A DNA stretch of 64,000 bases from Nyssa sinensis (lineage: Eukaryota; Streptophyta; Magnoliopsida; Cornales; Nyssaceae), in contig CM018052.1 of the NCBI GenBank assembly GCA_008638375.1, positions 14,598,450 to 14,662,449 of the forward strand, given 5' to 3'. The translations under genes and the position numbers were made by a program. This document shows, one piece after another, positions 11,894-23,600 of the stretch. Under the pieces are notes generated by a model. The model saw only the letters and a program-made list of their open reading frames with translations. It did not search any database and was not told where the DNA came from. How positions within the stretch are numbered: the stretch's first letter is position 1; the number at the start of each line of letters is the position of its first letter.

Positions 11894-12440
11894 TGGCTAA
11901 TATACCATAAAATGACAAACCAGTCCTCGCATGACATGTGTACACACAGAACAGATAGAGCTCATCTATCCAGGGCAAGCTTACTCATATGGACTCCAGA
12001 GCTCCTTAGCTTGGAACCCCGCACAGCCCTTAGGCTCACCTTCAACTCAGAAGGTAGCAAACACATGCACAATTGAATCCTGAACTGATTTCTGCCTCAA
12101 GTGCCCTACCGAGCTAAAGATAAGAAAACAGTGTGCGACGAGAAAACTACCATTCCTGAATAACTTCCACTTCCCTTGGAACACAATGTTCTACATGGTA
12201 ATTGCCTTTCTTTAATGACAATCAAATCCCTATTTTCACGAGGTTGAATCCTAATCAACCTAGGAAAATTTGTATCCTATAAATTGGACCCTAAGGTACG
12301 CAATTTCAATGGACAGTCATTCAATCACTTTTACTTTCAGTCTTTTTTTACGGTTTTTCTGATTTAATCATCAGAGTGGCTATCACCGGAACCAACCTGA
12401 TGGCTCTCTGATCTTTTCTTTGAGTGCTTAGCAAGCAACA
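11894..12440 (+). repeat. 3' LTR of the Tat element, about 547 bp
   Basis: It starts TGGCTAATATACC after the polypurine tract and ends near GCTTAGCAAGCAACA. The segment ATCAGAGTGGCTATCACCGG close to the 3' end is typical of Tat LTRs. The start resembles the LTR at 31831 (shared ATAAAATGAC/AAAAATGAC wording). The right end is the closest CA and could be off by some bases. The 5' LTR is outside the window. Confidence 0.68.
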
Positions 12441-12799
12441 GAATGCGAAGCCCCTGCTGATCAAAAAGTGCAGCATCAGGAATATACCCCAGATTATAGA
12501 AAATAACAAAGCAAAATAAAGGAAAAACCATACATCAAGAACTATCTAGCTGTACCAGTGTTAGAGAAGATACAATAATTAAAACTAAAATTAAGGCTAA
12601 TTTCCCAGTGCAACAGGGCATTCTGCTTGATGTTTCTCCTGGAAGCAGTTGTGGCTCTTAAGCTATTGGTTATTTGAATCAATACTGAAACGTGCGATTT
12701 TGGTTCTCTCCTTTCTTGATTTTTTCTTTTTCAAGTTTTCCTCATCTTTCCTCTTCTCTTTTTTTTATTTCCTGTTCACTCTATTCATCCTGCCCCATT

Positions 12800-12811
12800 T
12801 GGTATCAGAAC
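12800..12811 (+). other. Primer-binding site (initiator tRNA-Met type)
   Basis: TGGTATCAGAAC differs at one base from the TGGTATCAGAGC complement of the plant initiator tRNA-Met 3' end. It marks the start of an internal region, with a probable 5' LTR ending just before it. Confidence 0.7.
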
Positions 12812-14053
12812 CTAAATTCAGTTTCTGCTCAATTCATCATCACCATCGTTAATCGCTGCCGTCATTACAGCACTTGCATTCACAAAAAAAAAAACTCAGT
12901 CCGCGCCACCACTGTTGCTGCTGCTATTCACAGACACCAACCCCGTCAAAACAGCCATTCAAGGTCAAGAGATCTGCTGCCGTCTCAATCCAGCTGTGTT
13001 CATAACCGCATAGCACAATCTTGTCACTCGCTGCTATTATTACCGGACAACCTTCATCAGTCACTGTTCTTTCGATCCTTCAGACACCTACCTGCTGCAC
13101 TGCGCGGCCTCATCGTCATAACCGCTGCACTGGAGAACAAGGGTTTTGAAACCCTTATTGCTGTATCAGAAGAGGTTTAAATAAAACTTCTGCTTGCAAA
13201 TTTTTACCCGGCCCAATCACCTCTATTTCACCCTTTTTCTATTCTGGAGTTTCATCTTCTTACAGCAAAGAGGGGAAGTTAGTGTGATACAGCTGTAATC
13301 CATTAACCAAGCCAAGCCATCAAGCTGTGAGCCGAGCTGCAAAAAAAAAACAAAAAACGAAATTCCAGATTCTTCCTAAACCCCTGTACTGCAGCTACTG
13401 CCCCAGCCTAAACTCATCAAACCCCTTTACCCAACTTGACACATTTTACACAGGCCCATCTTGCTTTCTTAACCCATTAGCCCACCAGCACAATGTTTCA
13501 TTAAACCCACTTTAAGGCAGCCCAACTTGAATTCCTAAACTTTTAGGCCCAGCCCACATTAATCCACCTTAGCCAGCAGCCTTGCATTAACCTTCTGTTC
13601 GTTAATTCAATACCTAACAGGCTGTCGATTCTTTATATTTCATTTGGACCAAGCCCTTACCAGCCTTTTATTAACCCAACCAACTTCTAGGCCAAGCCCG
13701 ATTGTTCAAAAATCACAGCAACCTACAGCATGCAACCCACAGCCCAAATTGCAACAAGTTTGGAATGTGGTACAGACTATTTTGGACCTCAGAAAAGGTA
13801 TGCATGTTCCCATGAAAATTGTCATTAATATTAAAATTCAATCTTGGTGAGTTAGTAAATTTGGCATAAAGGTCCTTCTTTAAGCTTGGTTCATGTCACA
13901 CTTTGTTTGTATTTGAATAATTTTCCATATCATCATTTTCACCTTTGCTTCTAATTCTCACTATGTAGCTTTGATTTTTGTTTCGTTTATCCTTTTCTTC
14001 CTTTTTAAATTTTTGTAATATTTTTCTTTTGATAAAAAACTCTCCCAACACCT
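12812..14053 (+). other. Leader of the gypsy element, no gene seen
   Basis: A Cys/Ser/His-rich open frame at 12692-13180 crosses the primer-binding site and shows no family motif. The rest is rich in CCAAGCC and GCCCA words. It is best read as untranslated leader or decayed gag. Confidence 0.4.
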
Positions 14054-14404
14054 TTGGTCCTTCTCACTATGACCATTCAAGATATGATGAACAAACAAGA
14101 GACCATGGCAAAAGACATTCAAACAATAAAAGCAAGTGTAACTAATCTTCAACGATCAGTAGACCAACTCCGTGAGGATATGACCCAACATTATTCTCAA
14201 TTGCACAAACAATATGCCCAAATCCTCAAGCATTTGAAAAACCATCATGTTGAGGACCATAGATATGACACATTTGTTTATCACACACCATCTCAGGAAG
14301 AATTTAATGGTCAACAAGATGATAGAGGAATTTTTTATAGACCACTCACACAAGAACAGTTCCAAGATATATCGATTTCAGAGATATTCTACAGAATTCT
14401 CTAA
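14054..14404 (+). pseudogene. gag-like coiled-coil fragment
   Basis: The 116-codon frame begins MTIQDMMNKQETMAKDIQTI and continues as a heptad-patterned coiled coil (about residues 5-70). It then has a polar segment and ends by frameshift. Coiled coils near the N-terminus are common in gag proteins of plant Ty3/gypsy elements. The link to gag rests mainly on its place between primer-binding site and protease; no zinc knuckle is visible. Confidence 0.45.
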
Positions 14405-14580
14405 ATTTGATTCTCAAACTCATGATGTGTGGTGTAACTTACCTAATCCTCCTGATAAGGATGCTCGGTCACACATGAAATACTTTTTGCATTGGCATTT
14501 CATTTGGAAAACTGTCGTATAGGTTCACCATTGATGGTCATAGTCGAATTAACAAGGTCTCACCATCTACTCTTTCTAGA

Positions 14581-14937
14581 ATGCAACGACGACTTGAACC
14601 TCATCCTCAATCATTTATGGTAAGCTGGATAAATAACACAACTATAACAATCACTGAGAGGTGTCTAGTTCCAGTTCTTTTTAGTGAAAATTATTGTGAG
14701 ATGATTTGGTGTGATGTAGTTCTTACGAATGTTAGTCATGTGATTCTTGGTCAACCTTGGATGGTTGAACTTGGAGTGACTCTTAATCTAAAAGATCAAA
14801 CTTGTAGATTTAAATTTAGGGGCAGGAACTTCAAGATATTCACATCTAAATCCAAAGAGACTAAAAAGAAGGTACCACCTAAGCCTTCTCTTGCTATTAT
14901 TTGTACCCTTAAATCTAATTTGAAGTCTCTAGGTTAA
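14581..14937 (+). pseudogene. Retropepsin-like protease region of gypsy pol, truncated
   Basis: The 118-codon frame contains HPQSFMVSWINN, TERCLVPVLFSENY and CDVVLTNVSHVILGQPWM. The last segment matches the C-terminal part of retrotransposon aspartic proteases, where ILLGRPW is the usual wording. The catalytic Asp-Ser-Gly segment that should precede it is not visible. After about residue 75 the frame becomes Lys-rich and stops. In a working element the enzyme cuts the gag-pol polyprotein. Confidence 0.65.
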
Positions 14938-15640
14938 TTCCTCATACCCTAAATGAACAAACACTTTCTATCTTGCATCACACTGAGTGTGAGTATTTAG
15001 AGAGGATATTTGATCCCATGAGTACGAAAATGAGTCTTAGCCTAAGCACGCATGTGGGACATAAAAAAATTCTTAATGAGTCATTTGAATCTACAATTAT
15101 CCCAACTTTTGAGTCCCCAGTTCCAACCCAAGAATCTATTGATAATAGTTTGCTTGTTTTCACTCCTGCTTCAGACCATTGTATTGAGTTTACATTGGTA
15201 TTGCCTTCCTTGCCAAATTTTACATTTAAATCCATTGGCACATTCTCAGCAATTCTTGAAATTGACCTAATGTTTATTTACTTGACATACCATTGGATTT
15301 CAATATTAGTTAATTTTTCAATATGAGGGACATGCTATCTAATTGAGGTACTTTGGATTCTCGTGTATTTCTTAATGCTCTTCATGCAGGTGGCGTTACT
15401 ATTTCTCCAATATCAGATCCAATGGCTACTCTACTTCCACAACATACCATGGATCATGTGGAGCTTAGTATTGCAAACCAAGCCTAACACTTTGCAGGTT
15501 CTGATGGACATTCTTTGTTGGATGATTTTCTTTATTTCTGTGGTTGGAGATATTGTTCTACCTCTACTCATTGGGTTCCAGTCTTTGTGTTCTGCAGCAA
15601 TTCCACCTTCACAACTCGCTGGAGTCGAGTTTTTTTTCAA
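14938..15640 (+). other. Non-coding remainder between protease and 3' end
   Basis: Several overlapping short frames (for example 14973-15326) but no reverse transcriptase or integrase motif in any frame. The segment near 15601-15651 (ACAACTCGCTGGAGTCGAG, then TGGGGAAGAA) is typical of the end of gypsy internal regions. Confidence 0.45.
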
Positions 15641-15651
15641 TGGGGAAGAAA

Positions 15652-16260
15652 TGATGGGAACCCAAAGGAATTGGGTGACCAATTTGAAATGAAAATTAGG
15701 GTTTGGAATTTATTTTTAGTTATTTTATACTTTCTTATTTTTAGAATTTTAAAACAATTTTGGTAATTGCTATTATGGTATTTTTGAGTTTATTTACGTT
15801 ATTTAGGAATTTTTTATTTTGGCAAGTTTAATTAGGTGTCATGTTCCAACTTCCAAGAAGCTTGGTAAAATACATGAGAGCTCTTTTAGCAAATTCTGAT
15901 TGTATGTCCCAACTTTGTTCCATCCGGTCAATTCAGACCGATGAACCCTGTTGGCTGTTACTGTTAGCATTAATAACTTTGTGAAAATTGGATGCGTTGT
16001 TCATATTCTGGTCCCCAATTTTATCCACCTGATTCTGGATTTTTGCCTTAAAAGAAATCTTCCTCTGCACTGCACTGCTAACAGGGTTCAATTCAGACCG
16101 ATGAACGCTGTTAGCATTACTGTACAACGTATGGTTGAGAGCTTTCAAAGCCATTCTAGTCAAGAGAGGGAGAGTAACTACTACTCCTAATCAAGTCTCA
16201 ATGTTGATGATATAAAAAAGTTATAATCTATCTAACAATTTACATTTTGAAAAAGGTTTA
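15652..16260 (+). repeat. Putative 3' LTR of the gypsy element
   Basis: It begins TGATGGGAACCC after a purine-rich TGGGGAAGAA. Two related blocks, near 15927 and 16089, share CAATTCAGACCGATGAA. The right boundary is a guess. A site at 16270 (ATGGTATTAGAGAG) resembles a decayed tRNA-Met primer-binding site and may belong to another element. Confidence 0.35.
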
Positions 16261-16450
16261 TTGTTAAAATGGTATTAGAGAGTGCATTCCTGGGAGAGAA
16301 GGCTAGTCTTTCTACATATTGAGAATTGGCTGTTAAAATTATCCTTACAGAGTTATGCCTATATTGGAAGAGTCCCTTCCTAATAATGGGTGGCTATTTT
16401 TGCTCATGGATAGGTATGGGAGGATATGCCCTCCCTCTTTATTAGCCAGA

Positions 16451-16495
<45 letters not shown>

Positions 16496-17331
16496 AAACA
16501 GAAACAGAAAAAGATAGATTGGTATAGCCAGGTTAGACAAATGTGTACCAGGAATATCGGCTTTAGAACCTGAAATTGGCTAAATTTTCAAGGATGGAGT
16601 TGGCAAAGTAAATCGCCCGAGTTCAGGGCCTTCAGGCGTGGGCTGGTCCTTAATCAGTTGACAAGCCATTTTTGGTCCTTAAAAATAATGCGAGATTGTG
16701 ACACACCAAGAGCGAGAAGTTATAGTGTACCACATATAAATTTTGAGCAATAATGTGGAAGGTGACAAATGGAGTCCATCTGGTGCAGACAACGCTACTA
16801 CAAATCCATATATATATATATATATATATAGCGAGCGAGAGAGAGAGAGGAATATTCATTGTCAATAGGTATGGGCACATGAAGCCACAGCTGTTTGTCT
16901 AAAAAAGTCAAAGCAACCAAAAGCCAATGAAAAGGTCAAAATATTACCACTAATTGCGCTAAATTAACTAAGATGAACCAACCATTCTGAAATGAGCGAA
17001 CACCAGCAAAACATAGACAGCAAAACATAGAAATATTACAAAGAAAAATAAGCAGAAGAAAACATAGACAGGAAGAGAGAGTTAGAGAGGGAGAGAGGGG
17101 AAAAAAGAGAGAGACTGCAAAAGCAATTCTCTCTTTTTCGGATCTCTCAACACATTAGAATAATTATTAGTTGACAAAAAGTACCCTTTTCTTCTCAATT
17201 CATCGTCTCTTTTTGATGCCTCTTCTTCATCCTCTGCACTTCATTTCATGAAAGGATTTATATATCTTACACCATAGGTTTTTTTCTCTTGAAAATTTTC
17301 TCATCGGTTCTTGATTGCTTTCTGGGAAAAT
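16261..17331. other. Intergenic DNA and probable promoter/5' UTR of the coiled-coil gene
   Basis: It contains a TA microsatellite at about 16450-16492, a second at about 16807-16830 followed by GA repeats to 16848, and a GA-rich stretch near 17070-17115. The last 150 bp are pyrimidine-rich (CTCTTTTTCGGATCTCTC) and lead to the start codon at 17332. No coding sequence was recognised. Confidence 0.5.
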
Positions 17332-18735
17332 ATGAGTAGTGCTCGAGCAAACTCATCTCCTGCCTTACTTCCTTCTTCAACAGCAATTGAAAAGCATGAT
17401 GCTTCAACTTTAGAAGGTGAATTATCTTTACTACCATTTCTCTATTCTTTTTTTCCATTTCCAATTTATTTGGATGGCATTTGGTGCTCTGGGAAATTGG
17501 ATCACAAATAATATTACATAAACTTTAATGTTTTTCTTGTAAAATTATGTTTCTACTAGTATTGAATTAATGCATTACATGAGCCGAGTAGGGATATGAT
17601 AGCCAATATTGTGAAGAAGAAAAAAAACCCTCAATTTTAGAAAGAATGTAATAAATCCTAGCTTCATTTTAGACACTTTTAAAATGATTTTTGTTTTCAA
17701 ATAATATAACAACTCGGTTATGTTCCCACACACACACACACACACACTCACACACACATATATATATATATATAATTTTCCATTCACCGAATGCAGCCTA
17801 ATAATCGCAGCCTGTACCTTAGTATTCATCTTTTGTTTTGACTCTAGCTATTTCATTCTTTAGGTGTTGCTGCTAATGTTAAGTTATTACTAAAACTAAT
17901 CCAAGATCACAATGAGGCATGCTCTAAAGAGAAAAATGATAGCCGGAGAATGCTAAGGGTGGCTGGAATGATGACCATTCTTGACAATGTTAGGACCCGT
18001 ATTCAGAAATGTCAATCTTTTGGCCTGAAAATTAGGGAAGCAGAGCTGAGGCGCTGCAACACAGATCCTAGGCCTAGCCATGTCCCAAGGGACAAAAGGC
18101 CCAATGAACTGGTAACTGATGAGAAGGAAAAATTAAGAAGAGAGATCAATGCAAGCTTGGCAGCAAGGAAAACCCTTGAAATCATGTGTTCTAGCTTGGG
18201 AAAGGAGAAAGAGATTATGGCAGCAGAGCTAGCACGAAAGGTTCAAGAATTGAGTGGAATGGAGGAACTGATCAGTGATCTTAAAGCACAAAATGAGACG
18301 TTGTTGGAGAAAGCACAAGAGTGTGCTGCAGAGCACAAAGAGAAGAAGGGTGGCGGAGGAGAGGCACAAGCAAATGCAGCACTCCAAGAGCGCAACAAGG
18401 TACTCTCGGAGCAAGTCCTCAAATCACTTGATAGTTATCGTTCTGTAAAGAGGAAGTTGAAAGAAGCACAAGAGGAGAATGCAGCAATGCACAAAACAAT
18501 GGAGGATATGAGGGTGGAAGTTGGAGCTAGCCTTGAAAGAATCCATGGATTCAAACAAGGGATGGGCACGGGGAGTGAACAAGGAATTGATATTGAGGAG
18601 GAGATTTCACAATTGGAGCATGTGTTTGAGTGCTTTGAAATGAAGGTCCCAATTCCAAAACGTGGGCAGAAGAAAGGAGAATGTGTAAAACCAAAAGGTG
18701 AGATCAGTGCTAGTCAGCCTTCTGTTCTTGCATGA
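17332..18735 (+). CDS. Plant coiled-coil protein, 318 residues, two exons
   Basis: Exon 1 is 17332-17416 and exon 2 is 17864-18735. The intron (17417-17863) has donor GTGAAT and acceptor CTTTAG. Exon 1 ends in phase 1, and the joined codon reads Gly in ...STLEGVAANVKLLLK, which supports the model. The N-terminus is Ser/Ala-rich (MSSARANSSPALLPSS). A compact region at about residues 30-85 holds LIQDHNEACSKEKND, MLRVAGMMTILDNV and RTRIQKCQSFG. Residues 110-260 are Glu/Lys/Leu-rich with heptads, a long coiled coil. The C-terminus is basic. I do not recognise a named family. No signal peptide or membrane segment is visible, so a cytosolic or nuclear protein is likely. The ATG at 17332 is the first in frame. 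The intact frame among decayed repeats argues for a real gene. It is tail-to-tail with BRCA1. Confidence 0.82.
17731..17774. repeat. (CA)n(TA)n compound microsatellite in intron 1
   Basis: About 12 CA units with one interruption, then about 8 TA units, within the single intron of the coiled-coil gene. Confidence 0.85.
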
Positions 18736-19818
18736 GAAGAAAGGGTAACTTAGAGCCAATGTCCGGTCTGGATTTTGCTAAAATTTTTCCATTTAGATGA
18801 GAAAACTAAAAATTTTCTAGTGTGGAATTATAACAAATAAGAGGGAATCAATTGGAAGGTGTCAAAATAGGACAGATTAGTGATGTTGCACATTGTTCAT
18901 GTGCCGTTCACTGGCTGAGACAGAGTCTTGCAGCCTATGAATTGTCCTTAAAATAGTTGTATAATTAAAATTTGTTTTTTCTTTTCTCTTCTTTTCTTTT
19001 CTCTTCTCTTGTTTTCTTGGCAGCCAGGCAGAGTGAATGAAAAGGTTTCACTTGATGAGTTGATTCTGCCTTTCGTATTCTTAACTAAAAGCTCTGGCAT
19101 CTCTAACTCCTTGAACATCAAATATTAATGTTGTATTATTGGAAATCATAACATTAATGCAACCCTTCTTTTATATCTCTAGGTCCTGCTCAAATCAATC
19201 AAACAATTGTTTGCAAGCGAGTATGAAAAAGAAAAAAAATCTCATATCCATAACATATCCAAGGGATAAAACCTCTTCACAGGGTCGCAATTTATTGTAA
19301 TTCTATCAAATACTGTGTACAAGGGTCACTACTTGGTGTCATGTCAAAATGCTCAGGCTGTCAAGCGTGAGTATGTGGATACAACGAGTATGAGAAATTT
19401 AACTTTATACACAAATAATGTCAAAGGTTAGATTTGTTTGTCTACCCACTCTACTACATATGCGGGACCAACAATGAATAAATGGCCTTAGTATCAAATA
19501 AATAGTGTAGTAAAATCTCATTGTTAGCTAAATAAAACTGGCATAATGCTTATCAATCAAGATATTGCTAGATAGTTATTGCACAACCATTTCATTTCAT
19601 CAGTGCAAGACAAGAATATTCAGAAATGAGTAGACAAGGTTTTTGTTTCAATAACTAGCAGCGTGTCTGTGAACCTCAAATAACTCAACACAAAATGCAT
19701 TGCCCAAACTAATCAAAGCCTGCCACACATCCTCCATTTAAAGCATTAAAAAAGTGTACAAAACATAAACGGAATACATGCAGTATTTCTAACTTGGACA
19801 AGAATAAAATCATTTTTT

Positions 19819-19854
<36 letters not shown>

Positions 19855-20658
19855 AACTAGTAGAATCCACCTCCAATGCCATATACACTGTTTGAAAGGT
19901 CCCTTGGTTTTCAATAAGCACGACAAAGAAAGCAACAAAAGAAAGCATATGGCCAGGAAGAAAGCATATCAAATTGTGATCAATTCTAAACAAAAATAAC
20001 AGCACCCATAGCAGAAAATCTTAATCTAGAACAAACAATGTTAAAGCAAAGACCAAAAATTTAAAAGGCCTGTAACAAATACATATCACTAGAATATTCT
20101 GAAAACACTGCTGAGCTGTGACAGTGCTATTTACTGCATGCCATTTGATATTATTCCAGAACCAACAAGCACTTCAGATTTCAGTTTGACTGTTCATGGA
20201 ATGATAGGAATTGGGATATGACCTCCCTCCCAAACTAATGCAGCTACTTTTATAACAAATTCCCCATGTAGCTATGTATTGGCATCAGACCCTTTTTGTT
20301 GCTTTTTCTTGGTGGGGCATCATATCATTGGACAATTCCTAGTATGCATCCACAAATCTTATAGCTGAAGGTAATACCACATAATAATGAACAATTTCTC
20401 ACTTGTAGTCAGATGATATTTTATTATAAACAGCCACAACTGAGTGGCAACATAGTTCTGTTTAGATGCATCTTATTTACCACCATACCTAATCACACGA
20501 ACAACTGGAGTTAAATGATAATGATTTTAATGGTTAAACTTCACTCACAAATTTGAGACATAATATGATGTATATACATATCTGAGGCAAGAAACCTACT
20601 GATATTGTAGGTTATATAAATGAAGCATGACACAGGCTCCTACAATCAAGCAAGCCTC
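18736..20658. other. Intergenic region between two convergent genes
   Basis: It should hold the 3' UTRs of the + strand coiled-coil gene and the - strand BRCA1 gene. It contains a CT-rich microsatellite near 18975-19015 and a TA repeat near 19823-19852. No further gene, RNA gene or transposon end was recognised. Confidence 0.5.
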
Positions 20659-23600
20659 TTATTCTACAAGGTTTTGCAACTTGCAGGCAGCAATGGAGTT
20701 CAAAACCCATGAATTACTAGCCGCTATGGCTCCAGTGGAACTCGCTAGAGCCTCTGCATCAGATCGCCTACCATTGAAAATCAAATTTCTCTTGCTGGGA
20801 TCACACTTATCAGGTAGCTCAAGGCTGTAAATAATGAATGTTGGTGATGTAGAACATCCAGATGACAGGGCTTTCTGTTCTCCTGAAATAGGTTTCCTGT
20901 GCAGAACTGTCCCTCCAGCAGCAATTACAAGATCATGTAGATACCCTTTATATGAAGGTACAAAATCTCCAATAAAATAAAACTTGCACCCATCAAAAAG
21001 CTTTGGTTGCTGCAAGTAAGAAAATCTGTTAATTGAAACTTCAACAGACGAATATTCATTTGAGCCACAGCTTCTCATGTAATATTCTCTCTAATTGGAA
21101 TATAGATAAACTACCACTGAGTTTATAAGCCAAATAGCAAATCTGTATACTTCGTATTCTATATATTGCTACTTGTTAGAAACTTATATGTAGAGCCTCT
21201 CTGTTTTTTCTCAGTATAATATGTTGAGCCTCTTTGCAAGATGGAAAAGGAAATTGAGCATAACACAATTAATGGATGTCTTCTGCAAATCAAACCTAAC
21301 ATGTGGAGGGTGACAACTTAAGATGGAATTGCATACCAAACCCACCCCCACCCCCCCGGCAAAAAGAAAGAGGAAAGGAAATTGCTCGAGATAGTGATAA
21401 TAAAATAAGAAATTCAAGATAAAAGTTTACTAACAAGCCCACTTATCACAGTAAGGAAAAGAAAAAAAAATGATTAGGTGTGACTAAAATTACCAAGAAT
21501 AAAATCCCATCATTGACTATGCAGACTTGCACGATTGATATTGCAAGGCTTATGAGTCCTAATTATAGTATTCCTACATTTCGTTCACTAATCAAGACAA
21601 CAAATAGCGTAAAAGAAAAACTTTTAAATGAATTAACCTTCCTAAGTTGCTTCATATAATTGTTTTCTCTTGAAAAAATCAAATTCAGTTCAAAATTCTT
21701 AGAATTATTAATCTTTTATGAACATTCTAGATGTGAATATGACCTTGTTTAAAAGTCTTAATCTTCCAAGTCGAGGACCATCCCTGATCCCATGAATGTC
21801 AACATTAACTTCATAACGCTCCTCGTCAACAGGTTCCATGGCTTTCATGCAAGCCTTAATCCCTGTAACACCGAAAGGAAACTGAGGGGAAAAAAAATAT
21901 CCAAGTGCAGACAAAAAACATTAATTAGGAAATATTTGGCTGATGGAAAATCTTAAATAGCTAATATTAGCTAATATTTAAATCAGTTTATTGTGATTGG
22001 AGAAACTTGTACTAACACTCAACACTAAGTATCCACTTCCCCTCCAAGATTCCCATCAAAATCTTGAGGGTTCTTCTGCAAGCTCCATTCACATCCGTTG
22101 AGGCAATAACATGGGTGACACTGGAATCCCAATTCTTCAATACTATAATTCCAGATAGCCTCTCAAATTCAGAAATAGTTTCCTGCAATTCCAGCTATCA
22201 AGTTACTAAAGCAATGGGACAATCACTTTTAATCCAGTCAAACCAGAAACTATATCCAGATGTTTGTTCACCTTCTCTGCATTTGTGAGAGCTGAACAAC
22301 AGAGAACCAATTTTTCAGATGATCCACGAGAGTTCCAATGACAAGACATGCTATTGGTAACGGCATGTTTATCTGCAACTTGTGCTTGGTGCAAGCGAGG
22401 TTGTCTGTAAATAAAGTATAAAAGAAACAGCAGGCAACAAATTTATATTTCAGCAAAGCTTTAATAGTCCACAAAAATATTGAAGAACTGGATTGTTGAA
22501 AAATCATTATACCCTCTTGGAATGCATCTGTCTTTCCTTTTTACTTGAGATTCAGATATTTCATTAGGCAGTTTAGAAGAGGCATGAAGAGGACACAACA
22601 TAACAAAGTTTTCCTGTCACGAGAAATAAAATCAGATGTATTTATAATGGAATTTAACGTTTAAATTCAAAAGTCTATTCAGCACATACATTATCCCATC
22701 GACACTGTGAGACCAACTTCGCACAAGGAACATGAAAGCTCTTGCGACAACTCTTCTCATAACACCCAAGAGCTGACCCTTTGATGTCACAGAAACAGCA
22801 TTTGATCCTTCGACTTCTTGCTAATTCAGCTTCAAGGTTGATTGCATTATCATCTTCAAAATACACATTAGGCGCCCTGTGTATATAATTCTGAATAATT
22901 AAACTTCAATAGCAATATCAAAGTTATAGATATTGGAAGCAAACACAAGAATCAAGTTTTAAAAAATGACTCAAGTCACTTGAGCCAGTCAAGAATTCCA
23001 AGCCAGAAGTTTCAGTAATAGATGAAGTTCGTTCAATTTTTGGCAGGCAAGTCCCAAAGTTCCATTAAATTCACGTGATGCAAGAAAAGACAAATTACAG
23101 CTTCCTTAACCATTAAAATATAATTTGATGGAATGCTCAGCTCTCAAAAGCATTTTTACTGACTATTTTGGGGGTTTAGACAGCAAAATTAGATTTAAAA
23201 GTACTTGAGAGCCAGACAGGTTGAGTACATATTTTCAAAGTCATCTTACTAACAATGATCTGGTTCAGGAAAACATAAATATGACAACTTTTTCCCACTT
23301 GACAGAGTTTTATACCATTCTATACAATTCCTGTGCGCATGTATGACCTTGGATCCTCCATGGCAATCTGCCGTTGCAGGCTTCCCATTGAGGTAGTGGA
23401 CCATGACTCCTGAGGCCTGTAATTTTGATTCGCAGATTAAAGAAGTATATTGTTGACATAGATCAAGAAAATAGACATTCCGACAAGCAAAAGGGCGAGG
23501 GAGCAGGGAAGAACGTTAAATAAAAACTTACTTCCGAGTCTTCTGTAGAATGACAAAAAGCACACTGGACTTTATTAACAACCGCCTCACATTTACGCAA

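Larger units (their letters stand above)
1..12440 (+). mobile_element. Tat-lineage Ty3/gypsy retrotransposon, 3' part, with nested insertions
   Basis: This is the 3' portion of a retrotransposon whose 5' LTR, gag, protease and most of the reverse transcriptase lie left of the window. In order it shows RNase H, integrase, tandem-repeat arrays, a gene on the opposite strand, a polypurine tract at 11881-11893 and a 3' LTR at 11894-12440. Pol followed by 3' tandem repeats and an antisense ORF is the known plan of the plant Tat group (Retand/Grande-like). The coding parts carry several stops and at least one frameshift, so the copy is dead. It was entered later by a Tekay-like element (3257-8880) and a hAT-like MITE (10853-11320). 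The lineage call rests on motif reading, not a tree. Confidence 0.8.
12441..16260 (+). mobile_element. Decayed Ty3/gypsy element (gag-protease only)
   Basis: A primer-binding site (12800-12811), a long leader, a coiled-coil gag-like ORF, a protease-like ORF, and a purine-rich tract before TGATGGGAACCC at 15652 lie in the order of a Ty3/gypsy element. No reverse transcriptase, RNase H or integrase is visible between protease and the 3' tract, so pol has been deleted. The outer limits are uncertain. I could not match a 5' LTR upstream of 12798 to the putative 3' LTR after 15652, and I saw no target duplication. Confidence 0.55.

Noticed and set aside
12692..13180. 162-codon ORF
   Set aside because: It crosses a primer-binding site, has no family motif and is low in complexity; read as retrotransposon leader.
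16269..16283. Second primer-binding site (ATGGTATTAGAG)
   Set aside because: Two mismatches to the consensus and no LTR edge I can defend next to it.
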